Positions 1 through 58,190 of a stretch of 64,000 nucleotides of DNA are shown one piece after another. Location of the stretch: contig CM049408.1 of the NCBI GenBank assembly GCA_026929865.2, forward strand, positions 21,621,001 through 21,685,000, written 5' to 3'. This DNA is from Hyperoplus lanceolatus (taxonomy: Eukaryota; Chordata; Actinopteri; Uranoscopiformes; Ammodytidae). The notes beneath the pieces are model-generated. The model ran no database searches. It had not been told where the DNA came from and worked only from the letters and a program-made list of their open reading frames with translations. The stretch's first letter is position 1. Each line of letters begins with the position of its first letter. Position numbers and translations under genes: made by a program.

Positions 1-779
1 CCAGGGGATGCTGTGTTTGGGTTGGTCCAGCACTTCCATTCAGCCTGAGAATCCACGGCAGGAAGTGAATGGATTGCCATGACATATCCTCTTGGACAAA
101 CTCTGCCTACGACCATGAATAGAGCCGAACTGATTGGTCAATTAATCGTTAAGTTGATTGACAGAGAATGTATTAGCAACGTTTTTAATGAAGAAAAAAA
201 ATTAAGGTTAAGAACACACATCACATATTCTACCCTGATTTTTTCCCTATAATTAAATAGCGGCAAACATATTCTTGCATATGCATCCATATGGTTCCGG
301 ACCTTTTTGAATTGACCACTTATAACCAAGCTATTCCCATACCCCCCCTCCCCCCCAACAGCTTTGATATCCCAATGAGCTAAGAACTGGTTCAACCAAA
401 CGGTGTTTGGGGATTTTTTTGAAAGGTCAGTTAGTTATGATCTAAAGGGGGAAAAAATTAGCAAATATCCAAATATCGTAGAAATCTGAAAAAAACTTCA
501 TTCTTTTGTAGCAAAAATGCTCTTTTCTTCTTCCATACATAATCATTTTTCCTCACCTTATAAGTGACTTTTGACCCCTTGTGATTTAATCATAGGTTCA
601 CAAAGGTTTAATTTAATTTAATCAGTTCTCTCAGGGGTTAAAGAATTCCAGGGACCTTTCTTTTACCTTATCTAAAGGCATCAGGCAAGTCACAGAAAGG
701 GTAGTTTAATATTTTCTGGAGGTCAATCATATAAATCCAGAAAAAGAAATGCAGTTTCATGGCAAAAGGAGTGAAGTCA
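1..779. other. AT-rich downstream flank
   Basis: No exon, RNA gene or transposon end recognised. It contains homopolymer runs only. Confidence 0.5.
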
Positions 780-2212
780 TTTTATTTGTTTTTAGTATGT
801 ATCTACAACAAGGGGGACACAGGCAAAAACGACTGACAACTTGATGAAAATTAAAAACAAAAATAAACAAAACAAAATACATTTATTATCAATGCAGTTT
901 TCCCACCTTTTTTCTCCAATAAGCAACATTTTTTGTCTAAAGAAACTTTACAATATAAAGAAACATACGAAGAAGGAACCTCTTATTTTACTACACGAGA
1001 CATTTAGGATCTGAAACTACCCTAACATGAGATACAAAGCAACTCCCCAAGGACAGACTGCCTCATATTCAATACTGCTTTGTCATCAAGAGGAAAAATG
1101 AGGAACTGAACAAAAAAAAAAAAAAAACTTTCCTCCCCTCAAACAAAAAGAAAAAAAAAATCTCTTAACCCTCCCTAACCCCTGAATGTTACAGTATTAT
1201 ACATCAGCACAATAGAAATACAGAAATGATCAACGTCGTGACGGCTGTACTTACAGGACAGAAAGATAAGAGAGAAGTTCGACTGCATTTTATACAACAG
1301 TATTTCAAAGTACAGGAGAGGAAACGTCTGTTCCCGGCACTCTCTCTACCTCTTCTTAGCAATAAAAACAGATCTGTCCTGTTCATTTTTTTTATCCCTC
1401 TCTTTACTTTCCCAAAACATTTCTTCCGCCCCCTTTTTAAATAGATAAAAAAAAATCCTTCATAGTAAAAGTCTGTACTCTGGTCCCTGGTGTGTTGAGA
1501 TTGAGAGACAGTGTCCTGTGTGTGCCCTGCTTTTCGGTTCAAGTTGTGGCAAGAGGGTAGAAGCTGAAATGCAGTGTCTCTGAGGCAGATACAGAAGGAA
1601 ACAAGTTTGAATTATGAAAAGGAATAAAATGGCCTCTTTCGCTATTCTTGAAAATTCCATTGAAAAAAACCATGAAAATGATGCCCGTATTGTGGCTTTT
1701 TGACCACCTCACTCAATATTTTTCCCAAGAACAGAGGCAGAGGAGAGAGGCTCCTGGACAATAATCCAGTTGAATTTTTTTAGAGATATTTTTTTCTTAA
1801 AAAGGAAATGTGTGTGACAGTGAGTTAGCTGAAGGTGTTCGAAACACGCTTCAAAAAATGTCCGTCCCTCGTCCTCTCAGAGCAGTCGACGCTGACAGCT
1901 CTGATGCACAGTAAAAGCCCCACCGTTTATCTGGGATGAGAAGAAATAGCATAATAGTCCATAGCAGCTCCAGTTTCTGTTTCTCATCATTCAATATCAT
2001 CATTTCTGAGTAAGAGACACACCATCTCTGAACAAATACACATAGTTGCCCCGAATCGGCACATTTTTTTTCTGATCAACTGTTGTTGTGATTTGAAAAT
2101 ATCAAAACATGTCAATGATATCAAAATGCATTTTACAGTATTTACAAAAAAAATCTAAAAATTAAAATTAAAAAAAGGATGGAGAGTTGTACAAAAAAAA
2201 TTAAAGAGAGGG

Positions 2213-2248
2213 ATGTGTGTGTGTGTGTGTGTGTGTGTGTTTGTGTGT
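2213..2248. repeat. (TG)n microsatellite
   Basis: Alternating TG with one T interruption, within the probable 3' UTR. It would be CA in the transcript. Confidence 0.95.
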
Positions 2249-3306
2249 CGACGGCAGAAAGGTGAGAAAAAAGGGGGAAGGACGGAGGTCTTTTTCTTCA
2301 AGATGAGCAAAAGGGAGGGAGGCCACTCGCTAAGTCAACAAAGCAACTCGCCCTCACCGCCGCTTCTTGACCAGCTTTGCTCAGACCTAAACTGACTGCT
2401 GTGTGAAAAGCAAAAATTCCCATAAAGCACAGACATACATCACAGTGTTTTTGAGGACTTGTTCGCACACTAAAAAAAAAACAATCCAAGTGTTCACTAC
2501 AGGTCAGCAGAGACGCAGCGTACATACGTATGTTGGGAGCGAACTGTAAGCTAAAGAGGGCAGCAGTTAGTGGGAGCAGCGCGAGTGGGGCCAAAATGGT
2601 GTAACCTTCCAACAACCTTTTGGGCTCGGGCAAAGGGGAGAGACGGAGATGCTGTTGACTGGATCTGCATATTTACACAGTTGCTACTAGTTCTGCAGTT
2701 AACAAACAAAAGGGTAACACTAAAAGAAAATAGTAACAATGATTCATAAAACAAAATGTAAAGTACATAAATAAATAAAGCTTTGCATTTCACTGCATGG
2801 AGGGTACTAAATACAGGAGCTGCTTCTTCGTTTTCTGGTTTGAATCTTTGAACAGGAAGTTTAAAAATGTTAATGGCTGCTAAAACACTTACTTTTTTTT
2901 TTTAAATTTAAAGGGCCAATCAGTACCGTGATGGATGAAATCTCACCTGCAGGGGGCAGTGTTGCGCTCACATGGAGCCACATCAAGTTAACATAGCAAA
3001 TTATTTCTCATTGGTGTGCACATACGCTGTCTTCATCATAATAATGTGCCCTTGAAAAAAACAACACAACATTAGAACCTAATCTTTAAAAATGATCATA
3101 AAAATATCATTAATAACAATAATAAAAATAGCAATGATACAATACATACACAAAAAAAGAAGAAAAAAAAAGTTCACTGATCACACACCTCTGTTAAAAA
3201 TGTACACAGATAGAGAGAGAGAACTATGTGAGGGGAGCAAAGGTTTTTTTTTTCCATCCGACCCTTCAACTGAATCCATAGGGAGAAACAAAACGAAAAA
3301 ATTATG

Positions 3307-3309
<3 letters not shown>

Positions 3310-3342
<33 letters not shown>
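3310..3342. repeat. Poly-A run (U run in the ssbp4 transcript)
   Basis: About 33 uninterrupted A on the plus strand, within the probable 3' UTR. No element body is attached on either side that I can recognise. Confidence 0.95.
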
Positions 3343-3344
<2 letters not shown>

Positions 3345-3857
3345 TCTGGATTTGTGGTTGAGAAGATTCCAGGCAGCGGCTTAAGAAAGACCCAACAAAC
3401 AGTGCGTCCTCAGTGGGAGGGGTGTGTCATCAGTCTCCTCTCTCCCTCTTTCTCCCTTGTTTGTCCTCCTTCCCTCGCTCATTGTCTAGAACCTGACAGA
3501 AAGCCAGGGAGGCCGGGGCCGGAGTCAGAGAGGAGGCTCTTCCTGTTGCTCTGTGACTGCTTCCTGTTCAGACCGGCGGCCATCTTGCAGGCTCCGGGAG
3601 GGCCCGTCTTTATCAGAGTCCTGGCATGCTCCAGGGCCGCCCCAGAGTGCTGCGTGGGTTGTCAGTTTCCCGAGGGAGAGGGGTAGTGAAAGTGTGTGGG
3701 TGTGTGTGTGTGTGTGAGAGAGAGAGGAGGGGAGGGGAGGTATTCCAATCCGAGGTGAAATAAAGAAAAAAAAAATCAGGTGCAGGGGGCAAGGGTACAA
3801 AAATAGGAGGGGGAAATAAACAAAAATACAAAAAAAATAAAAAGGAAAAAAATAAAA

Positions 3858-46293
<42,436 letters not shown>

Positions 46294-46700
46294 CTTGGAA
46301 GGCTGCTCTTGATACTTTATTTTATCCCACTCGACACCTGTCAAAGAAAGCTAACAGGAAAACCTACTATCTCCATAGCTACCCAGTTAGTGTTGTCTCC
46401 CTATTTCTCCCTTGCGCTCTCTTTGCTCCGGTTTCCTTTTTTTTCTACATCCCCAACATTGCCCACAAATCAGGCAGGGTTTCAGCCGGGGGAACTTGAA
46501 ACAGTCCACCGGTGGAGCTTTTTTTTTTTCTTTTTTTTTTTCAATCGCTGTTCCTGGATTCAGCTCACGCCCCCCCTGTTGTGAAACGGTGGGGGCTTCT
46601 TAAAGCGACAGTGACCAAGTTTTGGTCGACTTCGCTCAAGTTCAAGTTCTCTTCTGGACGCCTTCATGTTCAGGCCTGACATTGCATCTGTGCATCTCAT
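46294..46700 (-). promoter_or_regulatory. Probable ssbp4 5' UTR and proximal promoter
   Basis: Sequence immediately upstream of the start codon on the coding strand. It holds a homopyrimidine T run (plus strand 46520-46541) and a C-rich patch (46569-46576). I see no clear TATA box, and the transcription start cannot be placed from sequence alone. The call rests on position only. Confidence 0.4.
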
Positions 46701-47374
46701 GTAGGCTACAGTGCCAAATTGCGAGTTAAAGTTGATATTACTCAATAGTAACGTTTATTTAACGATAATATGAATAGCTGTTGCATAATGATTGTGTTTC
46801 AATGTTTTGTTATGTCGCAATGTCATGAGGACACTTGAAAGGCCCAAATGTCCACCTCAGTTGTCTTTTGTGACCCCCTGAAGTGTCCCTGTGTTCAGCC
46901 CCAGTAGCCTAGCTGTCCTGCAGTGGGACCTTAGGATAGTCAACGTTAACCCTTACCCCACAGAAGAGGTAGCCTCTTATTAACGTTCACCTCTGACCCT
47001 CAGACAGTCACACTGCACACCACTGACTGAGGTTATTCAGTTACCTGATCATATAGCCTAACTGTAAATAGGAGACTATAAGTAGGCTAATTTTATTGTT
47101 TTTAAACCAACACTAGGCCATTGGTTTTTCAAACTGGGGCCCGGGAGCTACCAATGGTCGAAACAGAGGAGCAGGAGGTCCCTAATGTAACACATTGATG
47201 TTCATTAATGGTTTTGTTTACTTATTTTAGTGAATTTGTAAGGGCAGCTGTTTTAAGCAGAGCTTGCACTTGGGTCTATATCTAAATCCGGTCCGAATTC
47301 AGAAAATATATCTATTCAAGGTGGTTTCGGAGGAAGAAGAAGAAGGATCTTTAGCAGACACCTACAGACAAAGT
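46701..47374. other. Upstream intergenic DNA
   Basis: AT-rich, with no element ends or coding signals recognised. Confidence 0.5.
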
Positions 47375-48135
47375 CAGTGGCGTACCCAGGAAATTTTGAC
47401 TGGGGTGGCCAAAGTGGGCCACAGAGCTAGAGTGGGGTGGCCATCACACACCTATGAATAGCATGTGATATGCTGTACAATCAATTCAAAGATGATTTAT
47501 AATCCCAAATGCCCAAATCATGTTAGTATCCATTGTAGTGTTTGTCAGAAAACTAAACCCCTGAAGGGGGGTCTGGGGGGACCCCCATTCTGGTGCATTC
47601 TGGCGAACAGAATAAAGAAAAAACATTTATTTCAGTTCAGATGAATAGTAAAATTAGCAAGACAACATAACTTGCTAGCAGCCAGATGCCTAACAACTGG
47701 ACAGAGGGACGGATGACCACTAGCTTTTGACCAAATATCTTGCTTAAAAAAATAAACCTTTATTTATGAAATTCTGCCCTTACTAAGAACATGTTACACC
47801 TGCTAACTACAAACTTTTATTTTTTTATTCAGATTTCAAAAATCTGCTGGGACACATCCCCTTACACCTGCATGGATGGCATGCGTGTCACAACCACACT
47901 GTTTTCAAGACCTTTGCTGACCAGAGACCAGTTCTAGTGGCCACAGTCCAACCATTAATTTAGTATTTGAACATTGCAAACTGATCTCATATCAGTGGAT
48001 TGGAGTGTTTGTGTGATGAACGTGGCAACTACCTATAAAAAAAAATAAAGAAAGAAAAAAAAAATAAACTGGGGTGGCCAGTAAGATTCCGCCCCCCCCC
48101 CCCCCTCCCAGGCCCCTCCCCTGGAATCGCCACTG
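47375..48135. mobile_element. hAT-type non-autonomous transposon
   Basis: Ends CAGTGGCGTACCCAGGAAA and inverse CAGTGGCGATTCCAGGGG; both arms contain CTGGGGTGGCC. The perfect 8-bp target duplication GACAAAGT lies at 47367-47374 and 48136-48143. Length 761 bp. Poly-C run near the right end (48093-48105). Confidence 0.9.
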
Positions 48136-48143
48136 GACAAAGT

Positions 48144-51321
<3,178 letters not shown>

Positions 51322-52251
51322 TTAAAGCCACTACGAGTAAGTCGGCACATTGGCGACACCTTTGAACAAAAGCGGTAGTATTTTAACGACGCCAGCTGTC
51401 GTGAAGCTGTTTTCTAGCTCGTGCAGGGAGTGCAAGATTGAAATAATCAGGAAGCAATATGGTGCGTGTCCGTGTGTTGAAAGTGTGGAGGGCACCGGAC
51501 TCTTTTCGGCTCTGTGAGTCTATGGGTGACACAGCATCAACTAATGGCAGTAAGTGCTAAACACACCTGATTGCAATGAGTTGATGCATTGTCACCTCTC
51601 ACGGAGCTGAACGAGTCCGTGTCCTCACACCAAGCGAATGAACGAGAGATGGCAGTTAGTTAGTATGGATCACGATGAGGTAATGTGTTTATGTTGTAAA
51701 TAATGACTATTTCAGATGAATAATGGTCATCTGATGATGCTGGTGAGGCAAAGTAAACTTTGTTTTAGTAGGCTACCGCTCATTCATTTAGGAGTAAACA
51801 CTGCAGTCTAGGTTCGCTGCGTGAAATTGTGTATACGTTGCTTGGCAACGCCCTCCCGCCCCGCCTATCACTCTCCCTTTTAGCTTTTCTTCATTGCATT
51901 TTCTTTTTTTCTTTGATGGTTCAGCCCCGTTATCAGTCATTATGAACAAACAACTGTCTCAAACAAGGCTCCCGCTCCCCTTCCCTCACCTGGAGCCATA
52001 GGCTTCTGAAATCGCGTTCCTGCGCCGCACTGAAATCTGCGACCAATACGGATATGTGACCATAGAGCATGCACGCGTGAACCGAAAATCGGACTGGGTG
52101 TACGACCAGATCAAATGCAGTAATAAAAACTATATAAAAAAGTCTTTCTTTGCACAGATGGTCTCGTTTGCTGTTAAAGGTAATTTATGATTATGAGAGG
52201 AAACATGAGGCTGTTTAAAAGATATTTAAATGTTACTCGTTGCTGCTTTAA
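51322..52251. mobile_element. 930-bp TTAA element, copy B
   Basis: Second copy of the element at 29516-30445, same orientation, differing by only about ten scattered substitutions and small indels seen by eye (about 99% identical). TTAA on both sides. The internal hairpin corresponds to 51483-51631. Confidence 0.87.
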
Positions 52252-52559
52252 ATGTTTTCCACTATTATAAGAAAAATTGCACAGAGTTGATTTAGAACCT
52301 GCTTTATGATTTTCTGTACCATGTCAATAATGCATTAGAGGTACTGTATGTGAACTGACCCTGGGTTTGCCCTATAGCCATCTAATCAGGCCTCTGCTAT
52401 AATAGTGTGACTGTATTCCATACGATTCCACTGGTCATGCTGAAGCGTCTGTTTTAGTCAGATGTGGTTTACATTATACAAAATAGCTGCTTTTATCTAC
52501 ATTTACAATGGCTTTGCCCAGAAACACGACAACTCAGGAGTCTCATTTGTTTTGCCCTC

Positions 52560-53103
52560 TAAAATTCTATTATGATCCCCCTCTCCATCCATCCATCCAC
52601 ATCCATCTATCCCTCTCTCGCTTCTCCCTCCGGTATCTCTCTCTCCATCTCGCCTCATCACTCGCTTTTTCCTCTCCTCTTCCACATCGCCGGCCTCTCC
52701 TCTGACCCACTTTCCTGCCTTCTCGCCACTATTTCCCTCTCTTCCTCCTCATGCACCCACAATCCTTATCTCTCTCTCTCTTTCTCCTGCCCATTTTCCT
52801 TGTTCCTCCACCTCCGTTCTCCCTCTTCTTGTCTCCTGCTTCTTGTTTCCATGCATCTGCACCTTTACACCTCCTTCTTCTCCTGACTTTCTGAACTCTC
52901 TCCTCCTCCTGCGCCCTCACTCTCCCACTACTTTTCTTCCCGATTCTTACGCAGTCTTATCGAATTTTCTCATTTTCATGTTCTTCATGTTCTGCATTCT
53001 TCTTCATTGTCACCCCTACTCTCGCCTCTGCCTCCTTCCTTTTGCCTCTCCATCGCGCCCTTTCTCCCTCTCCCTCGTCTTTCCACCTTGCCCACCCCTC
53101 CAT

Positions 53104-53105
<2 letters not shown>
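52560..53105. repeat. Pyrimidine-rich low-complexity block
   Basis: About 540 bp of C/T-rich sequence (CTCC, TCTC, CTTC mixtures) leading into a CA array. Frames through it are low-complexity and not coding. Confidence 0.8.

Positions 53106-53178
<73 letters not shown>
53106..53178. repeat. (CA)n microsatellite
   Basis: About 36 CA units, flanked by pyrimidine-rich DNA. Further CA tracts lie at 53439-53473. Confidence 0.97.
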
Positions 53179-53182
<4 letters not shown>

Positions 53183-53737
53183 CTCCTCCTCCTTCCTTTT
53201 CCTCCTTTCCCCCTTCCAACCGTGAGTCATTTGGTGCACTCTGTGCTCCCCCTCTCTACGCCACAGAGCCACTCAGGACAGACATTCATCAGTGGCTGAA
53301 ATGATAGATGCTTCTCACCACAGCTCCAGCAGCCAGTTAGCCCTGGGTGATGCCTTATGCATTCTGATATCACCTGGCTAGCTGTAGTCTACCGCCTCAA
53401 CAAGGACCAAGTGCACACAAAAAAAGGGACTCAAGTTTAAACACACACACATACACACACACACACACACACAGCAAGTTTGGTGCATGTACGAATGCAT
53501 TGAGCCACACGACTGTACTAACATTTTAAACACTTATAAAGTGTAAATATGTGCGAATGCAAGAGTGCGGGAATGGATCACGTGTGTGCCGTAGATTGTT
53601 AGGTATGTAAATTTCAGGGGAGTTAGGTTAATTGGGTCTCAAAAAGAGGTGGGTGTGTCTCTCTCCTCTATGACAGGCATATTTACATAGCAAAGCTGTA
53701 ATTACCCTAACGAAGCCCCTATCCTATCAGGGAGAGT

Positions 53738-53802
<65 letters not shown>
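53738..53802. repeat. (CA)n microsatellite
   Basis: About 32 CA units. A short AAAAT tandem follows at 54090-54110. Confidence 0.97.
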
Positions 53803-53805
<3 letters not shown>

Positions 53806-54110
53806 GCACACACGAGCAATTCCCAATTCCCAAACAGGTTCGAGCCCAATCCTGCCAAACCTGTATTTTTCATCACTCCAGATCACTAAGAAGCATTCCA
53901 TTCACATGTTCATTTCTAATTGAATGGCACGCTTTGCCGTGCCAATCAGTCCGTTTGTTGGAATTTCTCTATCAGAGCTCATTGGCTTCTAAGAGAGATT
54001 TGGGACCGGTGCCAGTACTTAGCAATCACTTCCTTCCTTCTGCCCCCTTTTGTGATAACAGGCTTTCCCTTTGTGAGGCCGGGGTAATGAAATAAAATAA
54101 AATAAAATAA

Positions 54111-54694
54111 CTTAAAAACTATTTGCAATGTGGATAAAAATTCCAACCCATTGTTACGGATAAACAACTAGATCTAAGAACGATGTTGACATTTGGGTGA
54201 ATCATTATCCCTCACAGAAGCTGAAAGTAAATTAAATGGGTATAGTGAGGCACATTCATTCAGTTAGTAAACAGGAAAATTGACCCGCAAACCTTTGACC
54301 TTTGAGGATGAAGGGGTCAATGGATGGCCTGTTTCCAACCCTGAGGTCTGGACTCAAACAATGGGTAGCAGGATGAAGCTGAGGGGCAAACGAATTGATG
54401 CAAAGGTTGTTGGTGCTCTATTTATGTATATTCTCTGAGCAAAATGTTATTGCAAGTGATATATTTGCTGATTAAATGCTGCTAGTAGCAAGCAATACTG
54501 CTATCATTAAGTATTGGGGTAAGGATACATCACAAATAAAAACAAAATGGCTAACAATAGTGGAAGACATCTTTCAATAGACACATTGCAAATTGAGACA
54601 GCAAGAAGCACAATTACGTAGACAGAAAATGGGAAAAAATGACTACACTAGATTCAAAATGAAACTTGAAAAACAACATATGTCATCATGGTAT
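54111..54694. other. Intergenic AT-rich DNA
   Basis: Nothing recognised. Confidence 0.5.
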
Positions 54695-54696
54695 TA

Positions 54697-55562
54697 CACT
54701 CAACAAAAATATAAACGCAACACTTTTGTTTTTGCTCCCATTTTTCATGAGATGGACTTAAAGATCTAAAATTCATTCCAGATACACAATTGTACCATTT
54801 CTCTCAAACATTGTTCACAAATCTGTCTAAATGTGTGATAGTGAGCACTTCTGCTTTGCTGAGATAATCCATCCCACCTCACAGGTGTGCCACATCAAGA
54901 TGCTGATCTGACATCATGATTAGTGCACAGGTGTGCCTTAGACTGTCCACAATAAAAGGCCACTCTGAAATGTGCATTTTTTTGCTTTATTGGGGGTCTG
55001 GGGACTCAGAACCAGTCAGTATCTGGTGTGACCACCATTTGCCTCATGCAGTGCAACACATCTTCTTCGCATAGAGTTTATCAGATTGTCAATTGTGGCC
55101 TGTGGAATGTTGGTCCACTCCTCTTCAATGGCTGTGCGAAGTTGCTGGAGAAGGCTTATGGTGGAGAAATGAACATTCAATGCACGAGCAACAGATCTGG
55201 TTGACATTCCTGCTGTCAGCATGCCAATTGCACGCTCCCTCAATGCTTGTGGCATCTGTGGCATTTTGCTGTGAGACAAAACTGCACATTTCAGGGTGGC
55301 CTTTTATTGTGGACAGTCTAAGGCACACCTGTGCACTAATCATGATGTCAGATCAGCATCTTGATGTGGCACACCTGTGAGGTGGGATGGATTATCTCAG
55401 CAAAGCAGAAGTGCTCACTATCACACATTTAGACAGATTTGTGAACAATGTTTGAGAGAAATGGTACAATTGTGTATCTGAAATGAATTTTAGATCTTTA
55501 AGTCCATCTCATGAAAAATGGGAGCAAAAACAAAAGTGTTGCGTTTATATTTTTGTTGAGTG
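54697..55562. mobile_element. Internally deleted Tc1/mariner transposon with about 283-bp TIRs
   Basis: Ends CACTCAACAAAAATATAAAC and the exact inverse, flanked by TA (54695-54696, 55563-55564). The arms (54697-54980 and 55281-55562) differ at only about two positions over most of their length. The middle is a shortened transposase frame on minus. Tc1 elements with such long TIRs are known in teleosts and lampreys (family knowledge). The near-identity of the arms suggests recent insertion or activity. Confidence 0.93.
55016..55279 (-). pseudogene. Tc1 transposase deletion derivative, 87 codons
   Basis: A Tc1 transposase has about 340 residues: two N-terminal helix-turn-helix modules that bind the TIRs, then a DDE catalytic core. 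Here the frame reads MSHSKMPQMPQALRERAIGM through ARALNVHFSTIS (first HTH module, residues 1-42) and jumps directly to LLQQLRTAIEEEWTNIPQAT through RRCVALHEANGGHTRY, the end of the transposase. The second DNA-binding module and the whole DDE core are gone, yet the two ends are joined in frame. It cannot catalyse transposition. It could in principle still bind DNA weakly, but that is inference. Confidence 0.85.
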
Positions 55563-55861
55563 TATATAATGATGCTCTGCTGAAGTCAATGTCACTAGCG
55601 AAAAACTAAATCTCTGCACTTGTGTAATAGCCTTCTCCCTCTATGAATGTTGAATATTGGTGCAGAAAACTGCACTTACAAAGCTGTGTGGCACAAATTC
55701 CCCCAGAGTGATGCATACTGATAGGTCTGCAAGCTAAGTGTTTATGCTGAAGCACATCCAATTGCGTGTTTCCCAAAGCTGTATGAGTGCACGCACCTCA
55801 TGAACGTAGATATACTGTACAATAACTTAAAGGAGCTGTCAGACTGATGGGGGAGTGACAC

Positions 55862-56616
55862 AAAGACACACCGGGCAAAAAATCGGGCGTCGGACATCGT
55901 CGGAGAGTCTGGGGGTGGCAAGGAAATGAGTCTGTATGATGTGTTCGGTGTTCGGTGACGTCGGCCATCGTAGATGTCGTCGGCGTTCTTTTCACCCGAT
56001 TCAACATGTGTAATCGGCGTCGGCCAGTCAATCTGATTGGTGGAGGGCTAGCCCGTCTCTGCTCTGTCACGGCAGCGGAGCAGATATTAGTATCACTTTT
56101 GTCAAACATGATTTAGGAAGCTATCGATAGAATAGGAGAATGTTCGGATTTCATAGGCTAAACACAATCAGCACACATCATTAGATTGTCCGTGCACATA
56201 ATTCTCACATGTTTTCAGAAATAGTCGAGGTGTTCGGGCGAGGAACGGCCACAGGTGTGTGTGTGTCGGTGTGTGTGTGTGTGTCTGCAGCATGCACTCT
56301 CCGTTATAATGACATTCTATCGATTCCATCGATAGCTTCCTAAATCAAGTTTGACAAAAGTGAAACTAATATCTGCTCCGCTGCCGTGGCAGAGCAGAGA
56401 CGGGCTAGCCCTCCACCAATCAGATTGCTCCGGCTGAAAGACTGGCCGACGTCGAATACACATGTTGAATCGAGTGAAAAGATGGCCGACGACATCCTTG
56501 ACGGCCGACGTCACCGAACACACCAAACAGGTTTGTGTCCCCGCCCCCTCCAGGCTCTCCGATGATGTCCGACGCCTGATTATCGGCCCGATGCGTATTC
56601 GCCTTTTGGTGTCTTT
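55862..56616. mobile_element. Giant palindromic (fold-back) element
   Basis: Two inverted arms, 55862-56142 and 56313-56616, with a 170-bp spacer that holds a GT-rich tract at 56253-56284. Ends AAAGACACACCGGGC and inverse AAAGACACCAAAAGG. The arms share GGCGTCGGACATC, AATCTGATTGGTGGAGGGCT and GAAGCTATCGAT, with CGTCGG motifs repeated in each arm. No frame resembling a transposase and no convincing target duplication, so the family is unknown to me. Confidence 0.8.
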
Positions 56617-56799
56617 CTGTGTGCTGTAGGACATGTACACATCTCATTACACAAAGTCGTCTACATTTGTTGGCGTTCAACACCATGTTGCATCCATCCT
56701 CCTTTATCACCAATTGTTCTTTGTGACAGCGTTTGATTGGTTTTAGTGCGGATTTGCCCTTTAAACAATATGTACCAAACCCAGCACCTTTACCAGGCA

Positions 56800-57296
56800 G
56801 CACCCAGTAAGCCACCCCCCTCCCACACACACCCCCACCCCCACCCCATCCCTCCGTCCCTGCCCTTCCCTCTCTCTGCACTTCCTATTCCAGCAGGAAT
56901 TTAATCTTTCAAGCCATCGTTGTTTTTCTTCTCCCCTATTTTTACTGCTGCTGCTGCTGCTTGGAAGACCACAGACTGCCTCTGTATGCTGATGTCCCCC
57001 ACCCACCCCACACATACCCACCCCTTCCTTCTCCGAGCCTGTCTCCCTCTTTCTGTATCTCTATTTGTCTTTCTCTCTCTCTCCTCCTTCTCCTTACTTG
57101 TTCTCCTCTCTACTTCTTCACTCCTTCTCCACCCTCCTGTACCCCCCACTGCCATACCCCCAACCAACCCCCCTTCCAAGTCTGTCTATCTACTGCTTCG
57201 TATAGCTCTGCTGGCTGTACGTGCCACAGATTCAGATGGCAGTCAAATGGTAGACAGAGACGAACACGGAGACACATGCATGCAATTACATGCTCA
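56800..57296. repeat. C/T-rich low-complexity block
   Basis: Mixed CCCACCC, TCTCTC and CTG units (CTG x5 near 56945-56959) leading into the CA array. Long frames here are low-complexity. Confidence 0.7.
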
Positions 57297-57431
<135 letters not shown>

Positions 57432-57544
57432 AAATGCAACTGCAAGCATGGACAGGGACACTCACACACAGGTTTGTTCAACAAAAAAGGCGCACACGCA
57501 CCTGCATATATATTTTTTTTTTATTTAATTTTTTTTTTAACAAA

Positions 57545-58078
57545 CACCCCGTGATTTAATTTACGTTCAGGTATTTCAGACACCTCCCTCAGTCACCTTG
57601 GTAGGGAGGATATTACTTGGTCAAGCACAATGCTATCAGAAAACAGAATGCAGGAAATATTAATGAGAATGGAGACCTTTCTGAGAGATTAAAAATGAAG
57701 AAAGAGGGAGAGTTGTGGTGAGAAGTTTGGGTCTGTGCCGGTGCAGTGAAGAGAAAAAGGTATGAAAAGTAGACATTTTAAAGTGTCAGTGTGTATACAT
57801 TGTCCTAAAAGTATAGGGTCCGCCTTTGTGTGGTGACTGTTTGAATGTTTGGGTGAGACAGCGACAAACCAAGAGAAAGAGAGGGAGAGAAGAGGAGTTG
57901 GGGGAGGGCGAGAGGGAGGGAGGGAGAGAGAGAAGCAGAGAGGAAAGAGGTCAGCCTGAGCTTATGAAACATTTTCTAACCTAACCCGGCCTATTTCTAA
58001 CAGGGCAGGACTGTGAACTTACAGTCAGACACACAAGTTCCCGGGGTTGACAGCGACATGCCTTCAGGGGCTGACACA
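57545..58078. other. Intergenic DNA
   Basis: GA-rich at 57870-57945. No gene or element recognised. Confidence 0.45.
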
Positions 58079-58106
58079 TATAAACACAGACACACACACA
58101 CACACG

Positions 58107-58188
<82 letters not shown>
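58079..58188. repeat. (CA)n microsatellite
   Basis: About 50 CA units with two CACG variants. Confidence 0.97.

Positions 58189-58190
<2 letters not shown>

Larger units (their letters stand above)
880..3857 (-). other. Probable ssbp4 3' UTR
   Basis: About 3 kb downstream of the TGA without other coding signal. It is A-rich on the plus strand (U-rich as transcript). The best polyadenylation signal read on the minus strand is AATAAA at 882-887 (plus TTTATT); another lies at 781-786. A (TG)n tract lies at 2213-2248 and a poly-A run at 3310-3342. UTR length is inferred, not shown. Confidence 0.4.
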
